Source: Zygnema cylindricum
Taxonomy: Eukaryota; Streptophyta; Zygnematophyceae; Zygnematales; Zygnemataceae
Length of the DNA stretch: 64,000 nt
NCBI GenBank assembly: GCA_037447655.1
Contig: JBBHKE010002016.1
Span: 1-64,000 of the forward strand
Direction: 5' to 3'
Shown: positions 11,043 through 23,651 of the stretch, one piece after another
How the letters are laid out: each line of letters begins with the position of its first letter
Numbering within the stretch: position 1 is the stretch's first letter
Notes under the pieces: generated by a model
The model's input: only the letters and a program-made list of their open reading frames with translations
What the model was told of the DNA's origin: nothing
Databases searched by the model: none
Program-made: the position numbers and the translations under genes

Positions 11043-11573
11043 TGAACAGGTTTTCACCTAGGCCAATCATCTATTAGCTGCGACTACTACGGACCAATGC
11101 AAAAACGTGCGAAATATCTGACTAACAACGTAGCATTTTTAACCAATCAAAAGCTACCTTTCACTACGTAACAACGTGCAGAAGTGCGCGCGAAGTGAAA
11201 CGCGACTTCACACGTTCTTGCATCACAAATTTCACGCGCGAAACTACGTAGATAACTTACATAATATAACTTATGAAGTTTCTTACTAGAAATTGTACGA
11301 AACGAACCACCATACGTACTTAACGACTATTAGTACTTTATCCAACGTACGCCGGAAATTCCGGTACTAATTTGACCCTTAACCTGCTACAACGAACACT
11401 CATTTGTTATTTTAACCTCGCTCTGTCGCCTAAATACACCAATTGCTATAACTTTTAAAATACAACCCCGAATTGTGCGATTCTTTTACGGGCTTCTAAC
11501 AGATTCATAACTCTATATCTGTAACACTTAAATACCCATTTATGAATAAGTTTAATCTTTCATTACTGTTACA
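11043..11573 (-). mobile_element. Gypsy 5' LTR
   Basis: 531 bp with TG...CA ends (minus strand TGTAACAG...CTGTTCA). Pairs with the split LTR at 1852-4323 and preserves the empty target of Harbinger-like element B near 11250. It lies directly against the inner end of MITE A's right arm, so the gypsy element inserted into the MITE spacer. Confidence 0.8.
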
Positions 11574-11940
11574 GATGAGAAGTGTAGTGAGAAATGATAA
11601 AATAACAAAATTGCAAAACCATGGCGGATTTTTTTGTATTTTTTGACGTCGCCGCTGTCATAATTGAGCGTGACGTCAAAATGTCACAAACCTTAAATAT
11701 ACACAATGTCACAAGTTACTAGATGTTTACAACCGACACTTTTTTGTAAACGTCATCAATTGTTGCGAGTTTTGTAATCTTCTACAACTGTCACAAAATA
11801 TACCCACGTCTACATCTATCACAATCTACAGTAACGTTTTCATTTGTTTACATCGGAATGTTTTGATACTTGTACGAAAAATCTCCGTTAAAAAATAAAG
11901 TAGCAAGACTAAGTTTTGGTCACATGGGAAAGTGACTTTA
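11574..11940 (-). mobile_element. Fold-back MITE A, right arm
   Basis: Reverse complement of the left arm (345-705), ending acatgggaaagtgac against TTA at 11938-11940. The terminal bases are more diverged than on the left. Together the arms show a fold-back element of roughly 0.75-0.9 kb before the gypsy insertion. Confidence 0.6.
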
Positions 11941-12984
11941 GTTTCATTGATATTTTTACACGGGCCCGTTTTATTATAGGTTACAAAGTTTATTTCGTTT
12001 CGTGCGTTTTAATTTATCCGTACAAATTTTTGCACTTTAACTTTAACTTCATTTCGCCTTATTCTTCAATTTGCGTGAAAATTCCATGTAACTCCTCGCG
12101 ATTAAATTTCAATTTTGCGGCTAAGTTAAAACCGAAAATCTGTTCTTACTGTGAAGATCACATAAAGGTAGAAGTGGCTATGCGCAACACTTTTATTTAC
12201 ACGTTGTTGTCGCAGTTTTGTAACCGTAAACCTTGGTTGGCAGTGTGAATTACTGATTTTAACATGACGGTCAACAATCATAAGTGCGACAAAATTTTAA
12301 CCGATTGTTACAATGTTTTAAAAGTCAAAGTTATACAACTGATTGACTGTCAAATTTAAACTTAGCGATACTTTACTTGTACCAATGTATACTTCAAATG
12401 TTTAGAATTTGACAAGGTGGCGTAAGTGACTGCACGCAACCAAAATACTCACTGCGATGATCAATTACCTTAAAATATAGCCTATTATATCATTAACTGT
12501 ATATAGCGTGGCGTGCAACTTATGACAACCTGTTTCGTATTTTGTATAAAGGGAGTGCGGGATGGACAATGCAACACATTGACGTTACAAAGCAAATTTA
12601 AACTAGTCGTTTATAGTCATACACCTTGAATCGTTATTAGCGTTGTTAACGCTATGTCAGCCACCCGAAAACCTTAAATAGAATTAATAACACTATTTTT
12701 AATTTTACGTTAATTAAGATTTTTGGAAATTAGGGTTAATACTTTTAATATATGATTTTTTTGAATAGCGAGGTGTACGGACGTGTTAGTACGTGCAGAA
12801 TGGTACTTTGTTAGGTGAAAAAGCAAAACACATGGATTAAAATAATCGCGATCGAAGGTAAAAACATCGCTAAGAATAAAAGGCAGAATGAGATTGTACC
12901 TACTTTATAGTAAAGATATTGATCGCGTATTAATTATACGGGATAAAACCCAAATTAGAGTTATGAATGAATTAGTGTAAAAGG
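11941..12984. other. Unassigned sequence with a TA-MITE relic
   Basis: No convincing gene. An open stretch on the plus strand (11916-12248) has one C-x2-C pair but no recognisable domain. Around 12625-12760 an aatcgttattagcg block and a downstream ttttggaaattagg stretch resemble a decayed copy of the TA-target MITE seen intact at 30198 and 34460. Confidence 0.35.
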
Positions 12985-13130
12985 TAGTGTTGGGTATCGA
13001 GGACCATTTGCCGGTATTCGATATGTATCGAATTTCAGGTACCCAATAATCGATATATCTCGTCGATATATAAAAATTCAAATATCACGATATATCGCCA
13101 ATATATCTTATCACCAATATATCGCGGTTT
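12985..13130 (+). mobile_element. hAT-type MITE, left end relic
   Basis: Begins tagtgttgggtatcgagga, matching the start of the complete element at 37348, and continues with the same cgatat-rich subterminal sequence. No right end is found nearby, and the sequence after 13130 changes to another repeat. Confidence 0.6.
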
Positions 13131-13170
13131 TTTTTTTTTATTTAAAGCTGTTCTTACTACTGCTGTAAAT

Positions 13171-13345
13171 ACTACACCGCTAATTGTTATTAGTGTAAAA
13201 AAAAATTGCGTAAATGCCAATTTAGTGTTAATAACGCTAATTTGTGATTTTGTGTCAAAAAAAAAAAACATTAACATTAATTTGGCAATTAACGCCAGTT
13301 TGTGTGTTGACTTTGTAGGGTGTACGTTGAGCTGTCATCGATACT
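13171..13345. mobile_element. TA-target MITE relic
   Basis: Starts near tacaccgctaattgttatt, a diverged form of the TIR caccgcg.atcgttattag, and has the family's runs of attagtgt and gcgta. The right end is not clear. Confidence 0.35.
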
Positions 13346-13568
13346 ATTAGTGGAAAGTAAGATTTAGTAAATCTTAAAAATTGGAGTCTAGGACTTAGAA
13401 TATTTTTGGCCTTAAACTGTTCAATATTGACCAGATTTAGTGTGGTTTTTAGTAATATCTACATAAGTAGTTTTAGGAATAAACAAATACATACGGCCGC
13501 CCAATGAACGTAAATGTGAAACTTATCTCACAGATTTTCAAGGTATAGATATTGTGACACGACCATTC
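13346..13568. other. Unassigned sequence
   Basis: AT-rich spacer before copia element 1. Nothing recognisable is seen. Confidence 0.3.
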
Positions 13569-14565
13569 TGTTGAAATCACTAGATTTAGAGGAGGTATTT
13601 TCTAGGTCTTAATTGATTAAAATAGCTAAAAGAAAAGAGTAGGAAGCCTGCCTCCACCTTCTTTCTCTAGCCCCCATACTTGTTGTAGTCATTTAAAGAG
13701 AGAGAGGGTGGTGGAGCCATGGTGCCTCAGCTCCATAGGCACGAATAAAGAGTGACCTAAGTCACTCTCAACAAAAGGTTGAGTCCGGCCAGGACTCGAA
13801 CCTCCGACCAGCAGAGCGAGGCATAGCCGTCAGCTCTTACCAGTCTGTCGTGGTAGTGCGTTAAGATATATAGGGTTTGATAACTATTTAAACATTACTA
13901 GGATCATCAATCTGATTAACGGAATAACAAATAGAGGACATAGAAACTAGTTGGAATTTAGTGCGCACGAAACAAATGTACCGGACATTTGTTTTTGAAC
14001 GGCGAGGAATTAAAGCCGGTTTGGATCCGACGGACCACATCATCGCCGAGACCCCGGAATGACCGCTTTGGCGGTTTTTGGACGTGACATGACCTGGCAA
14101 CGCGTGGCAATATGTCATTGGGAAGCGGGAATCTCGGGGAGCGTGAGGACAAGTCCAAAGAAGACAAACATCCACTCCATGGCCTTGTCGTACACAGACC
14201 GAATAGAAAGTACATTGGCCGGAGTACCTTTCAGTAATGTACAGTCTTTTGATTGAATCGTACATCAGTTGATAGGGGTTGTGAGAGGGGTTTAGGACGT
14301 AGAGGATTGAGGAGGTAGCCGCCTCTACCCCAACAAGCTTGTATATATATTGGCATCTTTGCCACTTCTTAACTAATCGCCTGGTTGGGCGTTTTTAGTG
14401 ATTCTTTTTGCTGTGGACTCCAGGGGAGTCCAGATTGCACAGGGGTGCAGTCAGATTGTCTATTTGTCTCTTTGGGTAGCAGCAGTACTAGTTGAAAGTG
14501 GGTTAGTCAAAAGCTATCTAGAGGCTTACTGAATTCTGCAGTCCAATGGGGGACACAGAATTGCA
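13569..14565 (+). mobile_element. Copia element 1, 5' LTR
   Basis: 997 bp beginning TGTTGAAATC and ending GAATTGCA, paired with 19291-20286. It contains a TATA-like tatatata (14341-14349), the ggactccaggggagtcc hairpin near 14416, an antisense tRNA-like block, and the gag ATG (14546) 20 bp before its end. No matching 5-bp duplication flanks the element (cattc and atttg). Confidence 0.85.
13773..13858 (-). other. tRNA-like segment antisense in element 1 5' LTR
   Basis: On the minus strand: an A-box/D-arm-like cagactggtaagagct, an exact B-box consensus ggttcgagtcc (rc of 13792-13802), then TTTT (rc of 13773-13776). Confidence 0.5.
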
Positions 14566-14580
14566 GGTTATGGTTCCACC
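14566..14580 (+). other. Primer-binding site, element 1 (half-tRNA type)
   Basis: ggttatggttccacc directly follows the LTR and matches the initiator tRNA-Met anticodon-arm complement seen in element 3, with two changes. It is read through as gag codons. Confidence 0.65.
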
Positions 14581-17500
14581 CTCTACGGTGCCCATTTTCA
14601 TCGGATCTGGGTTCATTTACTGGGAAGGCATGATGACAAGAGCATTGTGTGAAAAGCGATACTGGGGTATTGTGAATGGACAAGTGAAACGTCTATATTA
14701 GGGAACTCCAATAAGGTTTGGTGGAGTGAGGTTTTTTGTAGCAGCATCTGCTCCAACGGAGGAGGCAGACGATGGGGATAGCAGTGTGTCCTAAAAGGGG
14801 AAAGATAGGGAGACACCTCTTACTCCCATTGCCACGACACCTAGAGCGGTGGCCGTGAAGATCGAGGAAAACGACATTTAGATGTGGGAGTTCACCAACA
14901 TAAATGCCTGGCATTTCATTCTGAGGCACCTCACCCAAGCTTTGGCTACCTCTCATCTTCACATCTTCAAGGCTGAAGAGTTGTGGATGACCTTAGTGGA
15001 GATCTATAAAGCTGGTACCATTCACGAGCTTCAGCTGGTTGAGCAAAGGCTGGGGAGTTATACTTACAAAGGAGGGAAGATGTTAGACTACTGTAATGAC
15101 TCTCTTTTCTGTACATGGAGATGGAAAGTGCCGGAAGGACAGGCACAATGAAGATAAAAGTTAACACCCTCATCATGAAGTTGCTTGAGGAGTATGAAAA
15201 CATAGCGTACTAAGTGCAAGAAATGGATGATAGTTATTGGAAGTGGAACACCGTGGTCCGAATGATACTCGTGCAGGAGAACACCATTGAGATCCGTAGA
15301 GGAGGAAAGAGCGTTCAAGCTCTAGTTGCTAGAACCGACCATTGGAGGAAGTATCCGAAGAAGCCGTACAACAACTTCAAATGAGATCAATCTGGAGAGC
15401 CTAGGACTCCAAGGGTCTTTGTCATTTATGCAAAATGCCAAGACACTTCATAGGTTATTGCACCAAGCTGTCAATGTTGAGGCTCCAAGAAAACCGTGGC
15501 GGGGGTTCTTCTAGAGGGAAGAAGAAGGCACTTGTGGTCATGCTTGTCAAATGAGAGACCGAGGAGGACGATTCCTCTAAGGAGGAGGATGGGGAGCTTC
15601 TCTTCGATGAGAATTCGGAGGGGAAGGAGATCCCTCGGAAACAGAAGTGTGCTCTTAGAGCCATTCGGGAAGCTCCGTAGGAAGGATGGATCATCGACTC
15701 AGGTGCATCCATGCATTTGTGTCGTGACAGGCACCGCTTCACTAAGTTAAGAAAGATCCCTTTTATAGAAATATAGTATGGGTATGGGAGAGTAGTTACT
15801 ATAGATCCAGTGGGCTTAATAGATCTGAAGGTCTTAGTGGAGGGGAAGACTTGTATACTCACCTTCTCAGATGTGCTCTATATTCCTCAACTGAGTAAAA
15901 ATCTTATGTCTACCTCTGTACTGGATGACAAAGATTTTGATACCTTCACTAGAAAGGGAGTCTTTACAGCTAAGTATGGAGATGAAGTCTACTTCACAGC
16001 AGCCAAGGAATGTTTAGGCTTAACCTGAGTAATGAAAAGATGAGTGTTTACTATGGTGGTGTTCCGAGCTTGATGATCTGGCATAAGCGGTTGGGGGCAT
16101 GTGCGTTTTGATAGGATGATGGAAATGAAGAAGCTTGGTGTAGTAAAAGGCATTCAGTTTGGGGATAATGAATTGATGGATGATTGTAGTGGTTGTGCCC
16201 AAGGTAAGGCTCGCAAACTGCCCTTTCCCAAAACTGCCACATATAGAGGTGAGAAAGATCTGGTCCACACAAATATCTGGGGACCAGCAAGAGTACCTTC
16301 GGTTGGGTGAAAGAGGTATATGCTGACAGTTACTGATGACTAGTCCAAACAAAGTCTGAAACACCAAAGTACTTCAAATAAATCAAAGCCTGGAATGAGA
16401 AATTGGACTGAACCCCCATTAAGCGAATAACGAGTGATAATGGGGGGGAGTACACCTCTAACCGGTTTGAGGAATACTTGAGAGATGAGGGAGTTCAGCA
16501 TCAAATACCTGTACCGAATCATCCAAAACAAAATGGGGTAGTTGAGAGGTTAAATCGGACGTTGGGAGATAGTGTGTGTAGTATGATGGCTGGTAAGAAA
16601 ATAGGAAGAAGATTCTGGGTAGAGGCCATGAACTGTGCTAACTACATTAAGAATAGAATCCTCACCAGTGCCGTTAAAGGAATGACACCTTATGAGAGAT
16701 GGGTTGGAAAGAAACTGAATATTTCTCACTTGAAAGTGTTCAGTAGTCAAGTTTACAGTCTTGACACAGATAAGAAAAACTGGAAACTAGATGCTAAAGG
16801 GAAACCGGGATATTTTGTGGGGTATGATGAGGATGTCAAGGGATATAGGGTCTATGACTTAGCTAAACAGGATATCATTCTAGTAAAGCATCTAGTTGTC
16901 AGGGATGAAGGTAAGTCCTTTGATCCTTTCAAATACACTAAGAAAACCAGAATCAGTTTTGAGTCCGAGAGTGAGGAGGACTTAGATCTTCTCAGAAGGG
17001 ACACAAGTGAAAACATGATTGAAGATTCAGGGGAGATAAAAGACGGGGGAGATATACCAGAATCCCCTCATACTCCTACACACTTTGATGTGAGAGAGGA
17101 AGAGGAGTCAGAACCAATTTCCATGGAAAGGGGAGCCGATGAGACAGTTCAGAGGAATTAAAGACTTCCCTCTATTCCAGCTTCAGACTTTGAGGGAGGA
17201 CGGAGGAGCAGCAAAAGGCTTCAAGAAAAACAGGTTGTTCACAAGGTAACAAAGCTTTCTCACCCAGATGAGCCTCAGTCATACTCGGGGGCAATGGACA
17301 GTCCAAAGAAAGAAAGATGGGTCAGAGCCATAAATGATGAGATGGCTTCAATCATGGAGGCAAATACTTGGGAGCTGGTTGACAGTCCAGCAGACAGAAA
17401 ACCTATTGGGTGTAAATGGGTCTTTAAACTGAAACTGAACCCAGATAACACCACCGAGAGATATAAGGCTCGGCTGGTGGCAAAAGGGTTCACCCAAAAA

Positions 17501-17894
17501 GAGGGGATAGATTATGAGGAGACCTTTGCTCCGGTAGTTCGATTCCCATCTGTGAGGATTCTCTTTGGTTTAGCAGCAGCGGAAGAAATGGAGATACATC
17601 AGTTGGATATTAAGACCGCCTTCCTTAACGGTGAACTGGAGGAGGAAATCTTCATGCGGCAACCATAAGGTTTTGTAGAAGAAGGAGAGGAAAACAAAGT
17701 ATGCAGACTTATAAAGTCCTTATATGGACTGAAGCAGGCCCCCAGACAATGGAATAAGAAATTAGATGAGTTTCTTACCAGTCTGGGGTATATTCGAATC
17801 AATTTTGACCATTCTATTTATGTGTTTGAGGATGAGAATGATGTGATTTTTATTGCAATTTATGTGGATGATTTGCTGGTATTGAGTAAGTCTA

Positions 17895-17904
17895 NNNNNN
17901 NNNN
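17895..17904. other. Assembly gap (10 N) with a mismatched join
   Basis: Ten Ns follow the RT box (YVDDLLVLSKS). 17905-18113 is sequence not expected here, and at 18115 the RT sequence restarts, repeating the same YVDDLLVLSKS codons. The gap join probably merges two copies or misplaces a contig end. Confidence 0.9.
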
Positions 17905-19277
17905 CTAGTAGATCATAATAGTGAGGAGGAAGATGTGAGAGTAGTGAATGAAAGAAGTTCAGGTACCCTCACCATGTCGACAAACGGAAAAGGTAAACTT
18001 TAAAGAGTTCGTATAAAGGCTATCGAAAGAAGACTCATTCACTAATAAGAGAAGGGAGATAGAAAAAGGTAAACTTAGGGGTTATTTATAAATCGGAGGG
18101 GATTTAGGAAGTTTAAGGATGAGAATTGTGTAATTTTTATTGCAATTTATGTGGATGATTTGTTGGTGTTAAGTAAGTCTATAGAAAAGATCAATAAGTT
18201 AAAGAAAGATCTTAGAAGCAGATTTGACATGAAGGATTTAGGGGAGGCTAAATATTTATTGGGGATTCAAATGGAAAAAGATAGAGGGAAGAGAATAATC
18301 ACTTACTCAGAAGAAAGCTATCGGAAATATGCTTGAGAAATTTCAAATGGAAAAGGCAAACAGCTGTACCACTCCCATGGACTTGAAGAAAGTAAGTGAT
18401 GAGAGTGTAGAAGGAGGAGTGATAATACTAGATGATCAGATGAGTCCGGAAGAGAGACACTTCATGAAGTCTATTCTTTACAGACAGGTTGTAGGAAGCT
18501 TGATTTACTTTATGAATTGTACTAGACCAGACATAGCAGCAGCAGCTGGAGTCCTCGGTAGGAGTCTTAATGATCCTAGGAAGAGAGACTGGGAGGCAGC
18601 CAAGAGAGTCATGAGATACTTGGTGGGAACCAGGGATTTATGGTTGCATTTGGGAGGGGAGCACACTAGCAGCAGCTGGAGTCCTCGGTAGGAGTCTAAA
18701 TGATCATAGGAAGAGAGACTGGGAGGCAGCCAAGAGAGTCATGAGATACTTGGTAGGAACCAGGGATTTATGGTTGCATTTGGGAGGGGAGCACACTGAC
18801 ATCACTACTTGGAGTGATGCCAGTTATGGGGATGCACCTATGAGAAGATGCACTTCTGGGTATGTATTATATGTGGGGGAAGGTGCTTGCTGTTGGAGTA
18901 GCAAGCAACAAAAGGTGGTTGCTCAATCCACTATAGAGGCTGAGTATATGGCCTCCTGTTCTGTTGTGAAAGAGCTGATGTGGGTCAAGTCTTTATTGCA
19001 AAACTTGGGGTATATGAAGAAGGGAGTGCATGAAGTGTTCTGTGATAATCAGGCTGCAATTGCAATTTCAGCCAATCCAAAAAATCATTTTAAGGCTAAG
19101 CATATGGATATTAGATTAAGTTATGTGAGGGAAAAAGTTGAAAACAAAATTGTGAATCTTGTGTATAGAGGTGATGGAGAAATGGTTGCTGATATGATGA
19201 GAAAACCTGTGCCCTCTCCCAAGTTAAAATACTGCAAAGAAAAGTGTGGGTTAAAAGAGAAACTAAAATTAGACTAG

Positions 19278-19290
19278 AAAATAAGGGGAG
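19278..19290 (+). other. Polypurine tract, element 1
   Basis: aaaataaggggag lies between the pol stop (19275-19277) and the 3' LTR, and is identical to that of element 3. It would prime plus-strand DNA synthesis. Confidence 0.8.
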
Positions 19291-20286
19291 TGTTGAAAAC
19301 ACAAGATTTAAGGGAGGTATTTTTTAGGTCTTAATTGATTAAGATAGCTAAAAGAAGAGCGTAGGCAGCTTGCCTCCACCTTCTCTCTCTAGCCCCCATA
19401 CTAGTTGTAGTCACTGAAGGAGAGAGAGGGTGATGGAGCCATGGCTGCCTCAGCTTTATAGGCAGGACTAAAGAGTGACCTAAGTCACTCTCAACAAAAG
19501 GTTGAGTCCGGCAGGACTCGAACCTCCGACCGGCAGAGCGAGGCGTAGCCGTCAGCTCTTACCACTCTGTTGTAGTAGTCCGTTAGGATACACTGGGTTT
19601 GATAACTAATTAAACATTACTAGGATCATCAATCCGATTAACGGAATAACAAATAGAGGACATAGAAACTAGTTGGAATTTAGTGCGCATGAAACAAATG
19701 TACCGGACATTTGTTTTTGAACAGCGAGGAATTAAAGCCGGTTTTGATCCGACGGACCACATCATCGCCGAGACCCCAGAATGACCGCTTTGGCGGTTTT
19801 TGGACGTGACATGACCTGGCAACACGTGGCAATATGTCATTGGGAAGCGGGAATCCCGGGGAGCGTGAGGACAAGTCTAGAGGAGACAGACGTCCACTCC
19901 ATGGCCTTGTTGTACACAGGCCGTACAGAAAGTACATCGGCCGGAGTACCTTTCTGTACTGTACAGTCTTCTGATGGTTCGTACATCAGTAGATAGGGGT
20001 TGTGAGAGGGGTTTAGGACTTAGAGGATTGAGGAGGTAGCCGCCTCTCTCCTAACAAGCTTGTATATCTATTGGCATCTTTGCCACTTTGTAATCTAATC
20101 GTCTGGTTGGGCGTTTTCAGTGATTCTTTTTGCTGTGGACTCAGGGGAGTCCAAATTGCACAGGGGTGTAGTCAGATTGTCTATTTGCCTGCTTGGATAG
20201 CAGTAGTTCTAGTTGAAAGTGGGTTAGTCAAAAGCTATCTAGAGGCTTCCTGAATTTTGTAGTCTAATGGGGGACACATAATTGCA
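19291..20286 (+). mobile_element. Copia element 1, 3' LTR
   Basis: 996 bp, TGTTGAAAAC...ATTGCA. Visibly more diverged from its partner (13569-14565) than the element 3 LTR pair, so this is an older insertion. Confidence 0.85.
19496..19580 (-). other. tRNA-like segment antisense in element 1 3' LTR
   Basis: Minus strand: agagtggtaagagctgac (A-box-like), an exact B-box ggttcgagtcc (rc of 19514-19524), TTTT (rc of 19496-19499). Confidence 0.5.
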
Positions 20287-21582
20287 ATTTGGGTGTTTCT
20301 TTTTATTGCGGTCCGTAACTTGTGTGTTTATACTTGCGAACAAATTTGTGCTTCTTATCTTTCTGCACCACCCATCGTTATTAGTGTTAATAACCTTAAC
20401 TTTGTCGCGACTTCTTGTTGGTTATGAACCTTAAATTAGAAGCAACGGTGATTTGGAAAATTTTCATTTAGGGTTCGCAACTATATATCCTGTTTGGAAA
20501 AATTAGTGGTATATACAACAAATTTGTTTTTGTATAAAACGTCCATGGGAAGTCTATTTTTACATCACTATGTTTTCTTCACATGTCGAATAAATTTCAA
20601 TTGTTGTTAATCATTAAAGATAGCGCGGACATTTTACTATAAAAAAAACTATGCTTGCATAAACCATAAAAAAATGTATAATTAACAAAGTTGATGTTAA
20701 GTCTTTAATTAAATATATCAAACGATTTATAAACTGTAGGAGTATGTCATATGGTAACCATTGTTAATGTTCCACATTCAGGTGTTAGCTCAACTTATTG
20801 GGTATAAAGTCTTTTTTTTTTCGACTCCGATACACAAAACAATGTGAAATAATGACGTCGACATTGTCACAAGTGAGCATGACGTCATAATGTCACCTAA
20901 CCCCTAAACATCTACAATGTCACAAAAACTATGCATCAACTATTATCGTTGCCTCTATAGACGTCACCAACTGTCACACGTTTCGTAATTTACTTCAATC
21001 GTCACAAGTTGTACCTATGTTTACATTCACTTTTCAAAGTTACGAATTTAGTTTTTTTGGGAGTTTCTCTTCGCCGGCGGCCTTCTAAAAGCTTCAGCCA
21101 TAGCTTCCCTCTAGGGTTTTTTGACCTTCTCTTCCCTTATCCTGCCCCAAATTTGGCGTGCGGGTACTCTATAGAGAGTATTTTTCAAAACCTATCTACT
21201 AGTGAGCTAATTAGCTCAATCTATTACCTCGTTTTTCTTAAGTCGGGTGTGCCAATTTTGACCGAATTCCCCTCATTTTCCCTTTGGCCATCTCCTTCTA
21301 TCTATAATACGTCTTCTTGAGACCCCGACCATAGCTGCCCATTGTTGTTTTTTTGGTTTTTTTTCCGTATCTGCCCCCAAAATGAGCGTGCAGGCAGTTA
21401 ACAAATATATTTTCTAGGAGGTTTCCATTAATATTCACATCAACTCCTTCAAATTTATATTTTTGACCTAATCCGATATGAAATCAGATTCGACCGCCTA
21501 TATGCTTTTGTTTTTTGGCTTCCTCGCACCTAATTTTAAGTCCTACTCAATAGAGTGGTTTTCCAACAACCAAATGCCTCAT
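20287..21582. other. Unassigned sequence with two MITE relics
   Basis: 20365-20510 resembles the TA-target MITE (caccacccatcgttattag). 20835-21040 resembles the core of MITE A (gacgtc-tgtcaca blocks and the gtgacattttgacgtca order). No gene is supported; the open stretch at 21009-21320 has no recognisable domain. Confidence 0.4.
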
Positions 21583-23651
21583 ATTACACGATAATTTTTG
21601 TTGGTCTCGGAGCGATATATCGAGCGGCCCTGACTGTTCGATATTCGATATATCGAGCGGCTCTGACTGTTCGATATTCGATATATCGAGCGGCTCTGAC
21701 AGTTCGATATTCGATATATCAAGCGGCTCTGACTGTTCGATATTCGATATATCGAGCGGCTCTGACTGTTCGATATTCGATATATCGAGCGGCTCTGACT
21801 GTTCGATATTCGATATATCGAGCGGCTCTGACTGTTCGATATTCGATACATCAAGCGGCTTTGACTGTTCGATATTCGATAAATCGAGCGGCTCTGACTG
21901 TTCGATATTCGATATATCGAGCGGCTTTGACTGTTCGATATTCGATATATCGAGCGGCTCTGACTGTTCGATATTCGATATATCAAGCGGCTTTGACTGT
22001 TCGATATTCGATAAATCGAGCGGCTCTGACTGTTCGATATTCGATATATCGAGCGGCTCTGACTGTTCGATATTCGATATATCGATTGGCTCTGACTGTT
22101 CGATCTTCGCGGCTCTAACTGTTCGATATTTGATATATCGAGCGGCTCTGACTGTTCGATTTTTGATATATGAGCGGCTCTGATTGTTCGACATTCGATA
22201 TATCGAGCGGCTCTGACTGATCGATATTTGATGAATCGATTGGATTTGACTGTTCGATCTTCGATATATCGAGCGGCTCTGACTGTTCGATATTTGATAT
22301 ATCGAGCGGCTCTGTTCGATATTCGATATATCGAGTGGCTCTGACTGTTCGATATTTGATGTATCAATTGGCTCTGACTGTTCGATCTTCGATATAACGA
22401 GCGGCTCTGACTGTTCGATATTTGATATATCGAGCGGCTCTGACTGTTCGATATTCGATTTATCGAGCGGCTTTGACTGTTCGATATTCGATATATCGAG
22501 CGGCTCAAACTGTTCGATATTTGATGTATCGATTGGCTCTGACTGTTCGATCTTCGCGGCTCTGACTGTTCGATAATTGATATATCGAGCGGCTCTGACT
22601 GTTCGATTTTTGATATATGAGCGGCTCTGACTGTTCGATTTTTGATATATGAGCGGCTCTGACTGTTCGATTTTTGATATATGAGCGGCTCTGACTGTTC
22701 GACATTCGATATATTGAGCGGCTTTGACTGTTCGATATTTGATATATCGAGCGGCTCTGACTGTTCGATATTCGATACATCAAGCGGCTTTGACTGTTCG
22801 ATATTCGATATATCGAGCGGCTCTGACTGTTCGATATTCGATATATCGAGCGGCTTTGACTGTTCGATATTCGATATATCGAGCGGCTCTGACTGTTCGA
22901 TATTCGATATATCGAGCGGCTCTGACTGTTCGATATTTGATATATCGAGAGGCTCTGACTGTTCGATATTCGATTTAACGAGCGGCTCCGATTGTTCCAT
23001 ATTCGACATATCGAGCGGCTCTGGCTGTTCGATCTTTGATATATCGAATGGCTCTGACTGTTTGATATTCGATATATTGAGGGGCCTGACTGTTTGATAT
23101 TCAATATATCGAGAGGCTCTGACTGTTCGATATTCGATATATCAAGCGGCTCTGACTGTTCCATATTCGATTTATTGAGCGAATCTGACTGTTCGATATT
23201 CGATATATTGAGGGGCCTGACTGTTCGATATTCGATGTATCCAGTGGATATGACACTTCGATAGTCGATGTATCGAGCAGCTATGACTGTTCGATATTCG
23301 ATATATCGAGTTGCTCTAACTATTCGATATTCGATGTATCGAGCAGCTCTGACTGTTTGATATTCGATATATCGAGCGGCTATGACTTTTCGATTTTCGA
23401 TATATCTAGTGGCCGTGACTGTTCGATATTCGATGTGTCGATTGGCTATGACTGTTCGATATTCGATGTGTTGATTGGCTATGACTGTTCGATATTCGAT
23501 TTATCGAGTGGCTCTGACTTTTCGATATTCGATATATCTAGTGGCTTTGACTGTTTGATATTCGATGTAGCGAGTGGCTTTTACTGTTCGATATTCGATC
23601 TATCGGATATTGAATTTATTGCCATAAGAATATTCCCGATACACAACACTA
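21583..23651. repeat. 33-bp satellite array inside a hAT-type element
   Basis: About 60 head-to-tail copies of a 33-bp unit (core tcgagcggctctgactgttc flanked by gatatatc/cgatattc) fill 21613-23610, with a few shorter or substituted units. Because 33 is divisible by 3, several frames stay open on both strands, giving artefact ORFs such as ISNIEQSEPLD repeats; I do not regard these as genes. The left flank (21583-21616) matches the interior of the hAT MITE at 37595-37628, and the right flank ends with the hAT terminal cccgatacacaacacta (23635-23651). Confidence 0.85.

Larger units (their letters stand above)
14546..19277 (+). pseudogene. Copia element 1 gag-pol (degenerate)
   Basis: Copia order gag, protease, integrase, RT, RNase H, closely related to element 3 but with many stops and frameshifts. 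The gag start MGDTELQVM is at 14546 with a TAG at about 14699. The protease motif WIIDSGASMH survives near 15690. Integrase runs from about 16060 to 16600 (RITSDNGGEY and NGVVERLNRTLG). The region after integrase is open at 16478-17161. RT is at 17294-17890 and, after a gap, 18115-18336. RNase H is at 18741-19277 (TWSDASYGDAP, EAEYMAS, FCDNQAAIAI). At the codon where element 3 has UAG this copy has AGG. A block is tandemly repeated at 18535-18800. Confidence 0.9.

Noticed and set aside
11916-12248. 110-codon ORF after MITE A as a continuation of the ORF at 237
   Set aside because: It is in a different frame from the ORF at 237 across the restored target site and starts inside the MITE.
21547-23164. 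Long repetitive ORFs (up to 476 codons) on both strands with ISNIEQSEPLD or CSIFDISSGSD repeats
   Set aside because: They arise because the satellite period is 33 bp, a multiple of three without stops; several frames on both strands are open at once and there is no start context, domain or promoter.
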